Shown here piece by piece: positions 51,490-60,117 of a DNA stretch of 64,000 nt. The stretch lies in assembly GCA_963728355.1 (NCBI GenBank), contig CAVSJQ010000002.1, positions 372,001 to 436,000 on the forward strand, given 5' to 3'. The stretch's first letter is position 1. Every line of letters begins with the position of its first letter. A model generated the notes under the pieces. It was not told the DNA's origin and made no database searches. It saw only the letters and a list, made by a program, of their open reading frames with translations. The translations under genes were made by a program, and so were the position numbers. The stretch is from Sva-07 sp963728355. Its GTDB lineage: Bacteria > Actinomycetota > Acidimicrobiia > Acidimicrobiales > Ilumatobacteraceae.

Positions 51490-53070
51490 ATGGGGAGAAC
51501 GGCACCCCGAGAAGGGAACACGGGAGCACCAGCCTCCGGCGAACCGCGTGACTCTGGGACGACGAGCAGCCTGCTGTCGATGCGCGGCATCGTGAAGCGG
51601 TTTCCCGGCGTCGTCGCCCTCAGCGGAGTCGCCCTCGACGTCCGGGCGGGCGAGGTTCACTGCCTCGTCGGCCAGAACGGCGCGGGCAAGTCGACGCTGA
51701 TCAAAGTGCTGTCGGGTTCGTATCAACCCGACGACGGCGACATCGTCTGGGATGGCAAGCGAGTCGACCTTTCGACGCCTGACGATGCGATGGATCTCGG
51801 GATCTCGACGATCTATCAGGAGCTCGACCTCGTCGAGTACATGAGCGTCGCAGAGAACATCTTCCTGGGCCACGAACTTGCACGGTTCGGATTCACCCGA
51901 CGAAGTGTCACCGTCGAGCGGAGCGCGGCGCTCCTCGCACGCCTCGGGCATTCGGAGATCTCCCCCGGCGCGCTCGTGGGTTCGCTCGCTCCCGCCGCCC
52001 AACAGATCGTGAGCATGGCTCGGGCGCTGTCGCACGACACGCGACTGTTGATCCTCGACGAGCCGTCCGCCGTGCTCGACCAGGAGGAGGTCGGAAACCT
52101 CTTTCGAGTGATCAGCGACCTCGCAGCCCAGGGCGTCGCAATCGTCTACATCTCACACCGACTCGACGAGATCCGCGAGATCGGTGACCGTGTGACGGTC
52201 CTCAAGGATGGCCAGACCGTGGGCATCGGACTGCCGGTCGCGGACACACCGACGCCGGTACTGATCAAGCTGATGACCGGCCGCGACATCAAGTATGCGT
52301 TTCCCGACCGCGCTGTCGACGCTGTGGACGCCGTCGGCTCGCACGTGGTGCTCCAGGTCAACCACCTCGCTGGCGCAGTCTTCGACGATGTCACCTTCAC
52401 CGTGCGTGCCGGGGAGATTCTCGGCCTCGCCGGTCTGGTCGGCGCCGGACGGTCCGAGATCCTCGAGACCGTGTTCGGGGCTCGTCGAGCGCTCCGCGGG
52501 TCGGTGACGGTCGATGGGCGGCGTGTCCGGGCGCACTCGACGCCGGCCGCCGTCCGAGCCGGCATGGGCTTGTGCCCCGAGGAACGCAAGGCCCAGGGAC
52601 TGCTGCTCGACCAAGCCGTGTACCGCAACATCACCCTGTCGTCGCTCAGTCGTTTCTCGCGTCTGAGCTTCTTGCGTCGGCGCGCCGAAATCGACGAGTC
52701 CACCAAGGCCTCCGAGTCGCTCGACGTGCGCCCGAGCGGCGTCGAACGACTCGTCAACACACTGTCGGGCGGCAATCAGCAGAAGGTCGTTCTCGCCCGC
52801 TGGCTGCTGCGTGATTGTCGGGTGCTGTTGCTCGACGAACCAACCCGTGGGGTGGACGTCGGCGCTCGCAGCGAGATCTACGCCGTCGTCCGCGATCTCG
52901 CCGACTCCGGCGTCGCCGTGGTCGTGGTGTCGAGTGAGGTGGAGGAGGTGCTCGGTCTGGCCGACCGCGTGCTCGTCATCCGTGACGGTGCTGTGGTGCA
53001 CGAAGGCCGCGCTGAGGACATCGACGAATCCACGGTGCTCGATCTCGTGATGGAAGGAAGCAGGACATGA
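51490..53070 (+). CDS. Sugar ABC importer ATPase (two nucleotide-binding domains, RbsA type)
   Basis: A 526-residue ATPase with two ABC domains, as in RbsA/MglA/XylG. The first has Walker A GQNGAGKST, a divergent signature region SLAPAAQQIV and Walker B LLILDEPSAVLD. The second has the degenerate P-loop GLVGAGRSEI normal for this family, PEERKAQGLLL, signature TLSGGNQQKV and LLLDEPTRGVDVGA. The ATG at 51490 is the best start visible, though it lacks a strong ribosome site; in-frame GTGs at 51481 and 51484 are options. Its stop overlaps the permease start. The substrate, a monosaccharide or cyclitol, is suggested only by the enzymes downstream. Confidence 0.92.
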   Translation: MGRTAPREGNTGAPASGEPRDSGTTSSLLSMRGIVKRFPGVVALSGVALDVRAGEVHCLVGQNGAGKSTLIKVLSGSYQPDDGDIVWDGKRVDLSTPDDAMDLGISTIYQELDLVEYMSVAENIFLGHELARFGFTRRSVTVERSAALLARLGHSEISPGALVGSLAPAAQQIVSMARALSHDTRLLILDEPSAVLDQEEVGNLFRVISDLAAQGVAIVYISHRLDEIREIGDRVTVLKDGQTVGIGLPVADTPTPVLIKLMTGRDIKYAFPDRAVDAVDAVGSHVVLQVNHLAGAVFDDVTFTVRAGEILGLAGLVGAGRSEILETVFGARRALRGSVTVDGRRVRAHSTPAAVRAGMGLCPEERKAQGLLLDQAVYRNITLSSLSRFSRLSFLRRRAEIDESTKASESLDVRPSGVERLVNTLSGGNQQKVVLARWLLRDCRVLLLDEPTRGVDVGARSEIYAVVRDLADSGVAVVVVSSEVEEVLGLADRVLVIRDGAVVHEGRAEDIDESTVLDLVMEGSRT

Positions 53071-54164
53071 CCGACATCCGTGCCGACCAGGCGGCCACCG
53101 AGGAGGCTCCGGTTGGGCCGCCGTCGACAGCGTCCGCGAGCCGATCGCTCTTGCGAGCAGGCGCTGGTCGCAACATCGGCCTCGTCGTGGCGCTCGGGCT
53201 GCTCTGCCTTGCCGGAGTGGTGACGGCGGGTGACCGATTCGCCAGCGTCGACAACGTGCTGACCATCTTGCGGCTCGCGTCGACGATCGGCGTCGTGTCG
53301 ATCGGCATGACGTTCGTCATCACGGGCGGTGGCATCGATTTGTCGGTCGGCGCGATCCTTGCGCTCAGTTCCGTGTGGGCGACGACGGTCGCCACACAGA
53401 ACATGGCGACGGACGTCCACTGGATCGTGATCGCGTTCGTGGCCATCGCCGTCGGCGTCGGCTGTGGCGTCGTCAACGGTGTCCTCATCGCCTACGGCAA
53501 GATCGTGCCGTTCATCGCCACCCTGGCAATGCTCGCCAGTGCCCGAGGACTCGCTGAGATCATCTCCGACCGCAAGACGCAGATCGTGCGCGTGGACGGC
53601 TTCGCCGACTTCTTCGGAGCTGACTGGTTCGGAATTCCCGTTCTCGTGGTCATCTTTGCCCTCGTCTCGTTGGCGGGCTGGATTCTGCTCAACCGATCGA
53701 CGTTCGGGCGCCGCACCCTGGCGGTCGGCGGCAACCCCGAAGCCGCGCGCCTGGCCGGCATCAACGTCGCCCGCCACACCGTCATGCTCTACGTGCTCGT
53801 CGGGGCGACATGCGGCCTTGCGGCCATCATGCTGATCGCCCGCACCACCACCGGCACGTCGACGCACGGCAACCTCTACGAACTCGACGCCATCGCCGCC
53901 GTCGTCATCGGTGGCACCCTCCTGTCGGGCGGCCGCGGCAGCATCGTCGGCACGATCTTCGGGGTGCTGATCTTCAGCACACTCACCAACGTCTTCACGC
54001 TGAACAACCAGTCGTTCTCGACGCAGTCGGTCGTGAAGGGCGTCATCATCGTGATCGCCGTGCTCCTCCAGCAGCGCTTCGCCGACCGAACCGGCGCGAA
54101 GTCGCGCGCACCGGTCCCGCTGAGTCCCTCGATCCAGCAATCCCAACAAGGAGAAATCCAATGA
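53067..54164 (+). CDS. Sugar ABC importer permease (RbsC type)
   Basis: A 365-residue inner-membrane permease with about ten hydrophobic helices. The family hallmark region VSIGMTFVITGGGIDLSVGAILALSS is at about residues 75-100. The ATPase-contact loop GRRTLAVGGNPEAARLAGINV at about 215-235 and AAVVIGGTLLSGGRGSIVGT follow. It overlaps the ATPase stop by four bases and the binding-protein start by four bases, so all three parts are coupled. It forms the membrane channel (as a dimer) of the importer. Confidence 0.93.
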   Translation: MTDIRADQAATEEAPVGPPSTASASRSLLRAGAGRNIGLVVALGLLCLAGVVTAGDRFASVDNVLTILRLASTIGVVSIGMTFVITGGGIDLSVGAILALSSVWATTVATQNMATDVHWIVIAFVAIAVGVGCGVVNGVLIAYGKIVPFIATLAMLASARGLAEIISDRKTQIVRVDGFADFFGADWFGIPVLVVIFALVSLAGWILLNRSTFGRRTLAVGGNPEAARLAGINVARHTVMLYVLVGATCGLAAIMLIARTTTGTSTHGNLYELDAIAAVVIGGTLLSGGRGSIVGTIFGVLIFSTLTNVFTLNNQSFSTQSVVKGVIIVIAVLLQQRFADRTGAKSRAPVPLSPSIQQSQQGEIQ

Positions 54165-55249
54165 CCAAGCGAATCACAACCCACGGCGTCACACGTCGTC
54201 GCAGTGCGTTTGCACTCGTGGCGGTTGCGCTCGTCGCCGTGTCGGCGTGCACCAGCAACGACGACAGCGACAGCGACAGTGGTGCCACCAGCACCGACGC
54301 CGCTACGTCGGACACGGTGGAGCTGACCACCACTGGCGGCAACGCCGATCCCGGCGAGACCGTCACCATCGGCTTCTCCGCGCCGGCCGCTGACCACGGC
54401 TGGATGGCAGCGATCACCGACTCGGCCAAGGCCACCGCCGACCAGTACTCCGACATCGACCTCAAGGTCGCCGAGGGCACCAACGACGTGAACCTCCAGA
54501 TCAGCCAGGTCGAGACGTTCATCAACGACGGCGTCGACGCGATCGTGCTGCTCCCGTTCGACGGCGCCGCCATGACACCGGTGGCACTGAAGGCGATGCA
54601 GGCCGGCATCCCGGTCATCAACGTCGATCGCGAGTTCGCCGACCCGAATGCCGCCCGCGTCACCGTGCTCGGGGACAACTACGGCATGGGCGTATCGGCC
54701 GGTGAATACATCTGCGGTGTCGTCGGCGACAACCCCGACGCCATCGTCGCAGAGATCGCCGGCATCGACTCCCTGCCCCTCACCCAGGACCGCAGCCAGG
54801 GCTTCGCCGATGCGCTGGCAGAATGCGGCCAGGACGTCGACAACCGTGTCGCCGCCGACTTCACCGTCCAAGGCGGCGAGGAAGCTGCGGCGAACCTGCT
54901 GCAGGCTGCACCCAAGATCGACGCCGTGTGGAACCACGACGACGACCAGGGCGTCGGCGTGTTGGCCGCCTTCGACAACGCCGGACGTGACGAGTTCGTC
55001 ATGGTCGGCGGCGCCGGTTCGGCCAACGCCATGCGGGCCATCGAGGCCGACGACACCGTGCTGAAGGCGACGGTCATCTACCCGTCGACCCAGGGTGCCG
55101 ACGGCATCGCACTCGCCCGCCTGCTCACCCAGGGCAAGGCGATGAGCGACCTGGTCGAGGTCGAAGTGCCTCGCACCGTGCAGCTCTACGCCCCCGTCGT
55201 CACGAAGGACAACGTCAGCCAGTTCCTCGGCAACGCCTTCGAATCCTGA
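54161..55249 (+). CDS. Sugar ABC importer substrate-binding lipoprotein
   Basis: A 362-residue periplasmic-binding-protein type I lipoprotein. The signal peptide RRSAFALVAVALVAVSAC ends at the lipobox cysteine (about residue 30), then a Ser/Asp/Thr linker. The ligand domain starts VTIGFSAPAADHGWMAAITDSAKATADQY and contains VDAIVLLPFDGAAMTPVALKAMQAGIPVINVDRE, VGDNPDAIVAEIAG and AVWNHDDDQGVGVLAAF, all typical of ribose/galactose-type binding proteins. AAGGAG precedes the ATG. It delivers the sugar to the permease encoded just upstream. Confidence 0.93.
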   Translation: MTKRITTHGVTRRRSAFALVAVALVAVSACTSNDDSDSDSGATSTDAATSDTVELTTTGGNADPGETVTIGFSAPAADHGWMAAITDSAKATADQYSDIDLKVAEGTNDVNLQISQVETFINDGVDAIVLLPFDGAAMTPVALKAMQAGIPVINVDREFADPNAARVTVLGDNYGMGVSAGEYICGVVGDNPDAIVAEIAGIDSLPLTQDRSQGFADALAECGQDVDNRVAADFTVQGGEEAAANLLQAAPKIDAVWNHDDDQGVGVLAAFDNAGRDEFVMVGGAGSANAMRAIEADDTVLKATVIYPSTQGADGIALARLLTQGKAMSDLVEVEVPRTVQLYAPVVTKDNVSQFLGNAFES

Positions 55250-55343
55250 CCCCTCACGAGTGTGCGGGACCGGCCACGTTTCACCGTCGACCGGTCCCGT
55301 GCCCTCGGGTCACCATCACCCGCATTCTTTCCAGGAGTCCCAA

Positions 55344-56519
55344 ATGCCCGAGAATCCCTCCTCTCTCAACGTCGGGATGGTCGGCTACGCGTTCATGGGT
55401 GCCGCCCACTCGCAGGCGTGGCGCACGGCACCGCACTTCTTCGATCTTCCGCTGCACCCGAACATGGCCGCCGTGGCCGGCCGCAACCCTGACGCCGTCG
55501 CGGTGGCGGCAGCCAAGCTGGGCTGGGCCAGCACCGAGACCTCGTGGGAGGCTCTGGTCGCTCGCGACGACATCGACCTGATCGACATCTGCACACCCGG
55601 CGACACGCATGCCGAGATCGCCATCGGCGCACTCGATGCCGGCAAGCACGTCCTGTGTGAGAAGCCACTCGCCAACTCGGTCGCCGAGGCCGAAGCGATG
55701 GTCGTCGCTGCCGACGCCGCAGCGGCCCACGGCGTGCGTTCGATGGTCGGCTTCACCTACCGGCGGGTTCCGGCTATCGCCTTCGCTCGCCAACTCGTCG
55801 CCGACGGTCGCATCGGCACGATCCGCCACGTTCGCGCCCAGTACCTGCAGGACTGGATCGTCGACCCCGAGGCGCCGCTGTCGTGGCGGCTCGACAAGTC
55901 GAAGGCCGGCTCTGGTGCATTGGGTGACATCGGGGCCCACATCATCGACCTCACGCAGCACATCACCGGCGATGTCATCGCCGAGGTGTCCGGCCGGCTC
56001 GCGACGTTCGTTCACGAGCGGCCCCTACCCGCTGAGCACTCGGGGTTGTCGGGAACTGCATCGACCGAACGCGGTCCGGTCACCGTCGACGACGCGGCGG
56101 TCTTCCTGGCCGGCTTTGCGGGAGGTGCGCTCGGCGTGTTCGAAGCGACCCGGTTCGCGACCGGACGAAAGAACGCGATCCGAATCGAGATCAACGGCTC
56201 GCTCGGCAGCATTGCGTTCGACTTCGAAGACATGAACATCCTGCACTTCTACGATGGCACCGACGACCCGAACATCGCCGGATTCCGGCGGATCCTCGTG
56301 ACCGAGTCGACCCATCCGTACGTCGGTGCGTGGTGGCCCCCGGGCCACCTCATCGGCTACGAGCACGGCTTCACCCATCAGGCCGTCGACCTCGTCAACG
56401 CCATCAACGACGGCGTCGATCCGACCCCGTCGTTCCGTGACGGCTTGCAGATCCAACGAGTACTCGCTGCGGTCGAGGAGAGCTCCGACACCCGCACCTG
56501 GCAATCGATCCCCACCTGA
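55344..56519 (+). CDS. Gfo/Idh/MocA-family NAD(P)-dependent oxidoreductase
   Basis: A 391-residue sugar/cyclitol dehydrogenase. The Rossmann start is NVGMVGYAFMGAAHSQAWR (G-x3-G-type motif), followed by IDICTPGDTHAEIAIGALDAGKHVLCEKPLANS with the family EKP motif. DIGAHIIDLTQ supplies the catalytic Asp/His region (GD-x-GxHxxD). It likely oxidises a hydroxyl of the sugar imported by the ABC system. AGGAG lies seven bases before the ATG at 55344. Same strand as the transporter, 94 bases downstream, and followed by an isomerase/epimerase. Confidence 0.92.
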   Translation: MPENPSSLNVGMVGYAFMGAAHSQAWRTAPHFFDLPLHPNMAAVAGRNPDAVAVAAAKLGWASTETSWEALVARDDIDLIDICTPGDTHAEIAIGALDAGKHVLCEKPLANSVAEAEAMVVAADAAAAHGVRSMVGFTYRRVPAIAFARQLVADGRIGTIRHVRAQYLQDWIVDPEAPLSWRLDKSKAGSGALGDIGAHIIDLTQHITGDVIAEVSGRLATFVHERPLPAEHSGLSGTASTERGPVTVDDAAVFLAGFAGGALGVFEATRFATGRKNAIRIEINGSLGSIAFDFEDMNILHFYDGTDDPNIAGFRRILVTESTHPYVGAWWPPGHLIGYEHGFTHQAVDLVNAINDGVDPTPSFRDGLQIQRVLAAVEESSDTRTWQSIPT

Positions 56520-56599
56520 GCGTCGAGGACGACGCACCACCACTCCTCGACGAGCATCACCATTCATCAAGACCACGTACGAACAAGGGAGCAGTGACC

Positions 56600-57604
56600 A
56601 TGACCCGACCAATCACCCTCTTCACCGGCCAGTGGGCCGATCTACCGTTCGAGGAGGTCTGCAAGCTCGCCTCGGGATGGGGCTACGACGGCCTGGAGAT
56701 CGCCTGTTGGGGCGACCATTTTGACCCGTGGGCCGCCGTCGAGGACGCCAGCTACGTGCCAGCCAAGCTCGAGATGCTCAAGAAGTACGACCTCGATGTG
56801 TACGCGATCAGCAATCACCTCAAGGGGCAGGCGGTATGCGACGACCCGATCGACGAACGCCACCGCGGCATCCTGCCTGATCGGATCTGGGGCGATGGCG
56901 AGGCCGAAGGCGTTCGCCAACGCGCCGCCGAGGAGATGAAGAACACCGCTCGCGCCGCTCGGCTGTTGGGTGTCGACGTGGTGATCGGATTCACCGGTTC
57001 GTCGATCTGGAAGTACCTGGCGATGTTCCCGCCGGCCTCCCAGGAACTCGTCGACGCCGGCTATCAGGACTTCGCCGACCGCTGGAACCCGATCCTCGAC
57101 GTGTTCGACGCCGAAGGCGTCAGATTCGCGCACGAGGTGCACCCCAGCGAGATCGCCTACGACTACTGGACCACCGTGCGCACGCTGGAGGCGATCGACC
57201 ACCGGCCGGCGTTCGGGCTCAACTGGGACCCGAGCCACTTCGTCTGGCAGGACCTCGATCCCGTCGGGTTCCTGTGGGACTTCCAGGATCTGATCTACCA
57301 CGTCGACTGCAAGGACGCGAAGCGTCTCACGGGCAACGGCCGCAACGGTCGGTTGAGTTCGCATCTGGCGTGGGCCGATCCGCGGCGTGGGTGGGACTTC
57401 GTGTCGACCGGGCACGGTGACGTCCCGTGGGAGCAGTGCTTCAGGATGCTCAACACGATCGGCTACGACGGCCCGATCTCGGTCGAGTGGGAAGACGCCG
57501 GTATGGACCGCCTGGTCGGCGCCCCCGAGGCGCTCGCGTTCGTCCGCCGCATGGCGTTCGATGCCCCCACGGCGGCCTTCGACGCCGCCTTCAGCACCCA
57601 GTAG
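56600..57604 (+). CDS. Sugar phosphate isomerase/epimerase (xylose-isomerase-like TIM barrel)
   Basis: A 334-residue AP-endonuclease-2-fold enzyme. Metal-site residues are evident in FAHEVHPSEIAYDYW (Glu/His), GLNWDPSHFVWQ (Asp/His), YHVDCKDAKRL (His/Asp), GHGDVPWEQ and ISVEWEDAGMDR (Glu). Such proteins epimerise or isomerise keto sugars or inosose derivatives (IolE/IolI-like). The ATG at 56600 is preferred to GTG at 56594 because GGGAG sits nine bases before it. It is the last gene of the ROK-controlled operon. The oxidoreductase makes a keto sugar that this enzyme could rearrange. Confidence 0.9.
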   Translation: MTRPITLFTGQWADLPFEEVCKLASGWGYDGLEIACWGDHFDPWAAVEDASYVPAKLEMLKKYDLDVYAISNHLKGQAVCDDPIDERHRGILPDRIWGDGEAEGVRQRAAEEMKNTARAARLLGVDVVIGFTGSSIWKYLAMFPPASQELVDAGYQDFADRWNPILDVFDAEGVRFAHEVHPSEIAYDYWTTVRTLEAIDHRPAFGLNWDPSHFVWQDLDPVGFLWDFQDLIYHVDCKDAKRLTGNGRNGRLSSHLAWADPRRGWDFVSTGHGDVPWEQCFRMLNTIGYDGPISVEWEDAGMDRLVGAPEALAFVRRMAFDAPTAAFDAAFSTQ

Positions 57605-58391
57605 CACCTGTTCGCTGACCCGCTTCGGAAGTCGGATCGGCCCAGAGAGATCGGCCCAAAGCCGAACGCTCGGAGTTGATGGTCCCTCTCGCAGCAGCCG
57701 CTCCTCGAATGCGTCCTGCGTCAATGGGTCGCGTTGACGGCGGCCCCACGGTAGGAGCGCAGTGCCGATGGCGAGTACGCCGAGGGCAATCCGTGGTCCG
57801 AAGTTCGACGACAGTCCCCGTTGTCGCAACGATTTCCGCACTCGATGCGCGCTGGCGCCGATTGCGTCGCATCATCGGAAACCTCGCCGCGCCCGGCCGT
57901 GCTGGCCCGGACGGGGTCCTGCTGCACTCTGGTGCGGGATCATGTCGCTCTCCTGCTCGATCCGTGGGTCGAGAGGAGAGCCGATGACCGAAAGTGTCGC
58001 CTTGTCGGCTGCTCCAGCCCACAGAACGCCCTGGGAGACGCTCATACAGCGCGTCGGTCGTTCGTTCGTGGAGCTGGGGGGAATCTGCTCGAAGTCCCCG
58101 GCAACGTCCAAAAGTCCTGCTAGATCAGGTTGTCGGACTCGGTGGTCCGTCTCGGCGGAGCAACCGGCGGAGCAACGGAACTGGGTGATGTTGCGAGCGA
58201 TTCACCCGCGTCAGCCGTGTCCGACTGCCTGGGACGCGGCGTCAGCCTCTTGCTCACAGTACGTCAGCGACTTCGGGGTCGATAGCTCGGAACGGCTATC
58301 GGGCGAGTTGGTCATCGTTGACGTCGGGCAACCCGAAGACGTGGGTGGACGCCGGAGAACTCGGGGGCGACTGGACGAGTACGCTTAGAAC
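57605..58391. other. 787-bp region without a confident gene
   Basis: Both strands hold open frames of 80-140 codons but none has family-like features. A minus-strand stretch around 57841-57690 encodes a hydrophobic segment (FGPRIALGVLAIGTALLPWG) that may be a decayed membrane-protein fragment. Just before 58392, TACGCT (58380-58385) is a -10-like hexamer for the next gene. I saw no tRNA or clear attachment site. Confidence 0.5.
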
Positions 58392-58622
58392 ATGTTCCTC
58401 GACCGCATCACGGTTGATCCCGAGCGGATGAACGGCCGCCCGTGCGTCCGAGACCTTCGCGTCACCGTCGCGACGGTGCTCGGCCAACTCGCGGCGGGGC
58501 AGACACGAGAGCAGATTCTTGCCGACTACCCGTACCTCGAGGACGAGGACATCACGGCCTCGCTCGAGTACGGCGCAGCTCGGGTCAGTGAGCGAGAGGT
58601 CCAGGTGGCGCGGCCGGCGTGA
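58392..58622 (+). CDS. DUF433 antitoxin-like protein
   Basis: A 76-residue DUF433 protein: ITVDPERMNGRPCVRDLRVTVATVLGQLAAGQTREQILADYPYLEDEDITASLEYGA matches the family almost end to end (helix-turn-helix-like, VapB-type antitoxin partner). The stop overlaps the GTG start of the next gene, a DUF5615 PIN-like protein, so the two form a toxin-antitoxin pair. TACGCT six bases before the ATG suggests a leaderless transcript. Confidence 0.9.
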   Translation: MFLDRITVDPERMNGRPCVRDLRVTVATVLGQLAAGQTREQILADYPYLEDEDITASLEYGAARVSEREVQVARPA

Positions 58623-58987
58623 GGCTCGTCATCGACGCCAATCTGTCACCGGCAGTTGGCGCTGCACTTCGAGAAGCGGGGTACGACGCTTCTCATGTCG
58701 GCGAACATGGCCTCCTTGCTGCCAAGGACGTAGAGATCTTTGAGTGGGCGCATCTCCACGACACCGTGATCGTCACTGCGGATTCAGACTTTGCGATGCT
58801 GCTTGCGATCCGTCGTGCCTCGAAACCGTCGGTGGTCCACATTCGCGACATCGCCGACCGTCCGCCCGCCGTTCATTCGGCACTTCTGATCGCCAACCTC
58901 GACTCGATCGCCGAATCTCTCCGAGCCGGGGCGATCGTGTCGCTCAGCCCGACCCACCTTCGCGTCCGAGATCTTCCGATCCGCTGA
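58619..58987 (+). CDS. DUF5615 PIN-like toxin
   Basis: A 122-residue PIN-like nuclease of the DUF5615 (Mut7-C/VapC-related) group. RLVIDANLSPAVGAALREAGYDASHVGEHGL contains the first acidic D6 and N, and DTVIVTADSDFAMLLAIRR the second acidic pair (D-x-DF). These would bind metal for RNA cleavage. Starts with GTG overlapping the DUF433 stop. Partnered with the upstream antitoxin; sits at the edge of the accessory tract. Confidence 0.9.
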   Translation: MRLVIDANLSPAVGAALREAGYDASHVGEHGLLAAKDVEIFEWAHLHDTVIVTADSDFAMLLAIRRASKPSVVHIRDIADRPPAVHSALLIANLDSIAESLRAGAIVSLSPTHLRVRDLPIR

Positions 58988-59048
58988 GGACAGTGCCCGC
59001 GATGGGGAAAGGTCGGGAGTGCCTCGGGCTCGAACCTGACCGAGCGGC

Positions 59049-59354
59049 TCACCTCGCGGCGAGGTCGCTCTCGATTCGCCGCCGAGCCTCGTCCCAAGGC
59101 TCGCCACGAGACTCACCGCTCAGGACTCGGTTGGACCGTCGCGCGATTTCGGCCGCCCACAGGCGATCGATTTCCTCCTGGGAATCGGACGTGGGTTCAT
59201 CGAGACTCGCAAGGAGTTCGGCAGCAAGCTCGGCGCGATCGTCGGCAGTGAGTTCCAACGCCTCGGTCAGCAGGGTTCGTGCGTCAGGGCCCATCGGCGC
59301 ACCGTAATCCTTCGCCGACGAAGTGAACATCGGTTGGCGGCGGCGGTAGGTCAT
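59049..59354 (-). CDS. Addiction-module antitoxin-like protein, no toxin partner
   Basis: Up to 101 residues, with the core TLLTEALELTADDRAELAAELLASLDEPTSDSQEEIDRLWAAEIARR that is characteristic of the small putative addiction-module antitoxin family (TIGR02574). The ATG at 59354 overlaps the stop of the upstream excisionase-like gene by four bases; an internal ATG at 59294 gives the usual family length of about 80. The expected RelE-type toxin gene is absent downstream, where a convergent gene ends at 58987, so it is an orphan. Confidence 0.78.
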   Translation of the reverse strand: MTYRRRQPMFTSSAKDYGAPMGPDARTLLTEALELTADDRAELAAELLASLDEPTSDSQEEIDRLWAAEIARRSNRVLSGESRGEPWDEARRRIESDLAAR

Positions 59355-59578
59355 CGGCAGCTCGCTGCGATGCGGTCGATCACGAATTGCTCGAGTTGTT
59401 CAACCGAGAAGCGCACGCTTCGGCCGATGCGAATCGGAGTGAGTTGTTCGCTCCAGATGAGTTGATAGATCGAGGATCGGCTGATCGCGAGGATGGCGGC
59501 AGCCTTGGAGACATCGACCAGGAGTGGGCGGTGCAGGTCGGGGGCTGGGTCGTTGGTGGCACGGGGAATTGAGGTCAT
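59351..59578 (-). CDS. Excisionase/MerR-type helix-turn-helix protein
   Basis: A 75-residue DNA-binding protein. LLVDVSKAAAILAISRSSIYQLIWSEQLTPIRIGRSVRFSVEQLEQFV is the excisionase-family (HTH_17) winged helix, with the typical recognition helix and the R-x-GRSVRF wing. Such small proteins control excision or transfer genes of integrated elements. ATG at 59578 is used because it begins the conserved part; the frame is open further upstream. It overlaps the orphan antitoxin gene and lies near a relaxase gene, supporting a mobile origin. Confidence 0.85.
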   Translation of the reverse strand: MTSIPRATNDPAPDLHRPLLVDVSKAAAILAISRSSIYQLIWSEQLTPIRIGRSVRFSVEQLEQFVIDRIAASCR

Positions 59579-60117
59579 ACCCACGTAAAGGCGGCGCCGC
59601 AGACAAAGGGGGACATCAAGGCACGAGGGCGCACCGGACCCGATCATGTCTGAGGTGGTCCACACGATCGGGTGAAGCGTCGTGCGCGACAAGTCTCTGC
59701 CCCCAACCTCGTAGCTGTTGGCTCGCCGTCGCGATCCTTCTGCAGGAATTTGTCCCGTCTTCAGGACCAGGGTGCCTTTACGCCGGTGATGGGATTCTGC
59801 ATTTCGCCGACTCTGCGAGCCGGCGACCAGAGCGGCTTTCGGTCAGTGGGGCGCTTCGTCCTTGAACTGCCAATACAGCTCGAGACATCCAGAGTCGCCG
59901 TTGGTCCCTCGCCTGCGTCTGCCGATCCCTGGTTGCTGGCGGGGCAGGTTCCGGTTCGTGTCGGCTCGGCGTGCTCGGCTTCGGGCTGCCGTTGGCTGGC
60001 GGCGGCGTTGTTCGCGGCCGCTGGTGGTGCCCGGCGGCGCGCGGCCGGGGCGCTTGTCGGTGAGGTCGTCGGGGGAGAGCAGTTCAGACATTTGCACCAG
60101 GGTGATCGGGTGCGGTC
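59579..60117. other. 539-bp region between excisionase-like and relaxase genes
   Basis: No convincing gene. Relaxase genes often have their transfer origin immediately upstream, so an oriT could lie here, but I could not pick out a clear nick-site hairpin. Confidence 0.4.

Noticed and set aside
57605..58391. tRNA or attachment site upstream of the accessory tract
   Set aside because: I looked for cloverleaf and TTCRANYC-like segments and saw none; only a scanner or comparison with an empty site would settle it.
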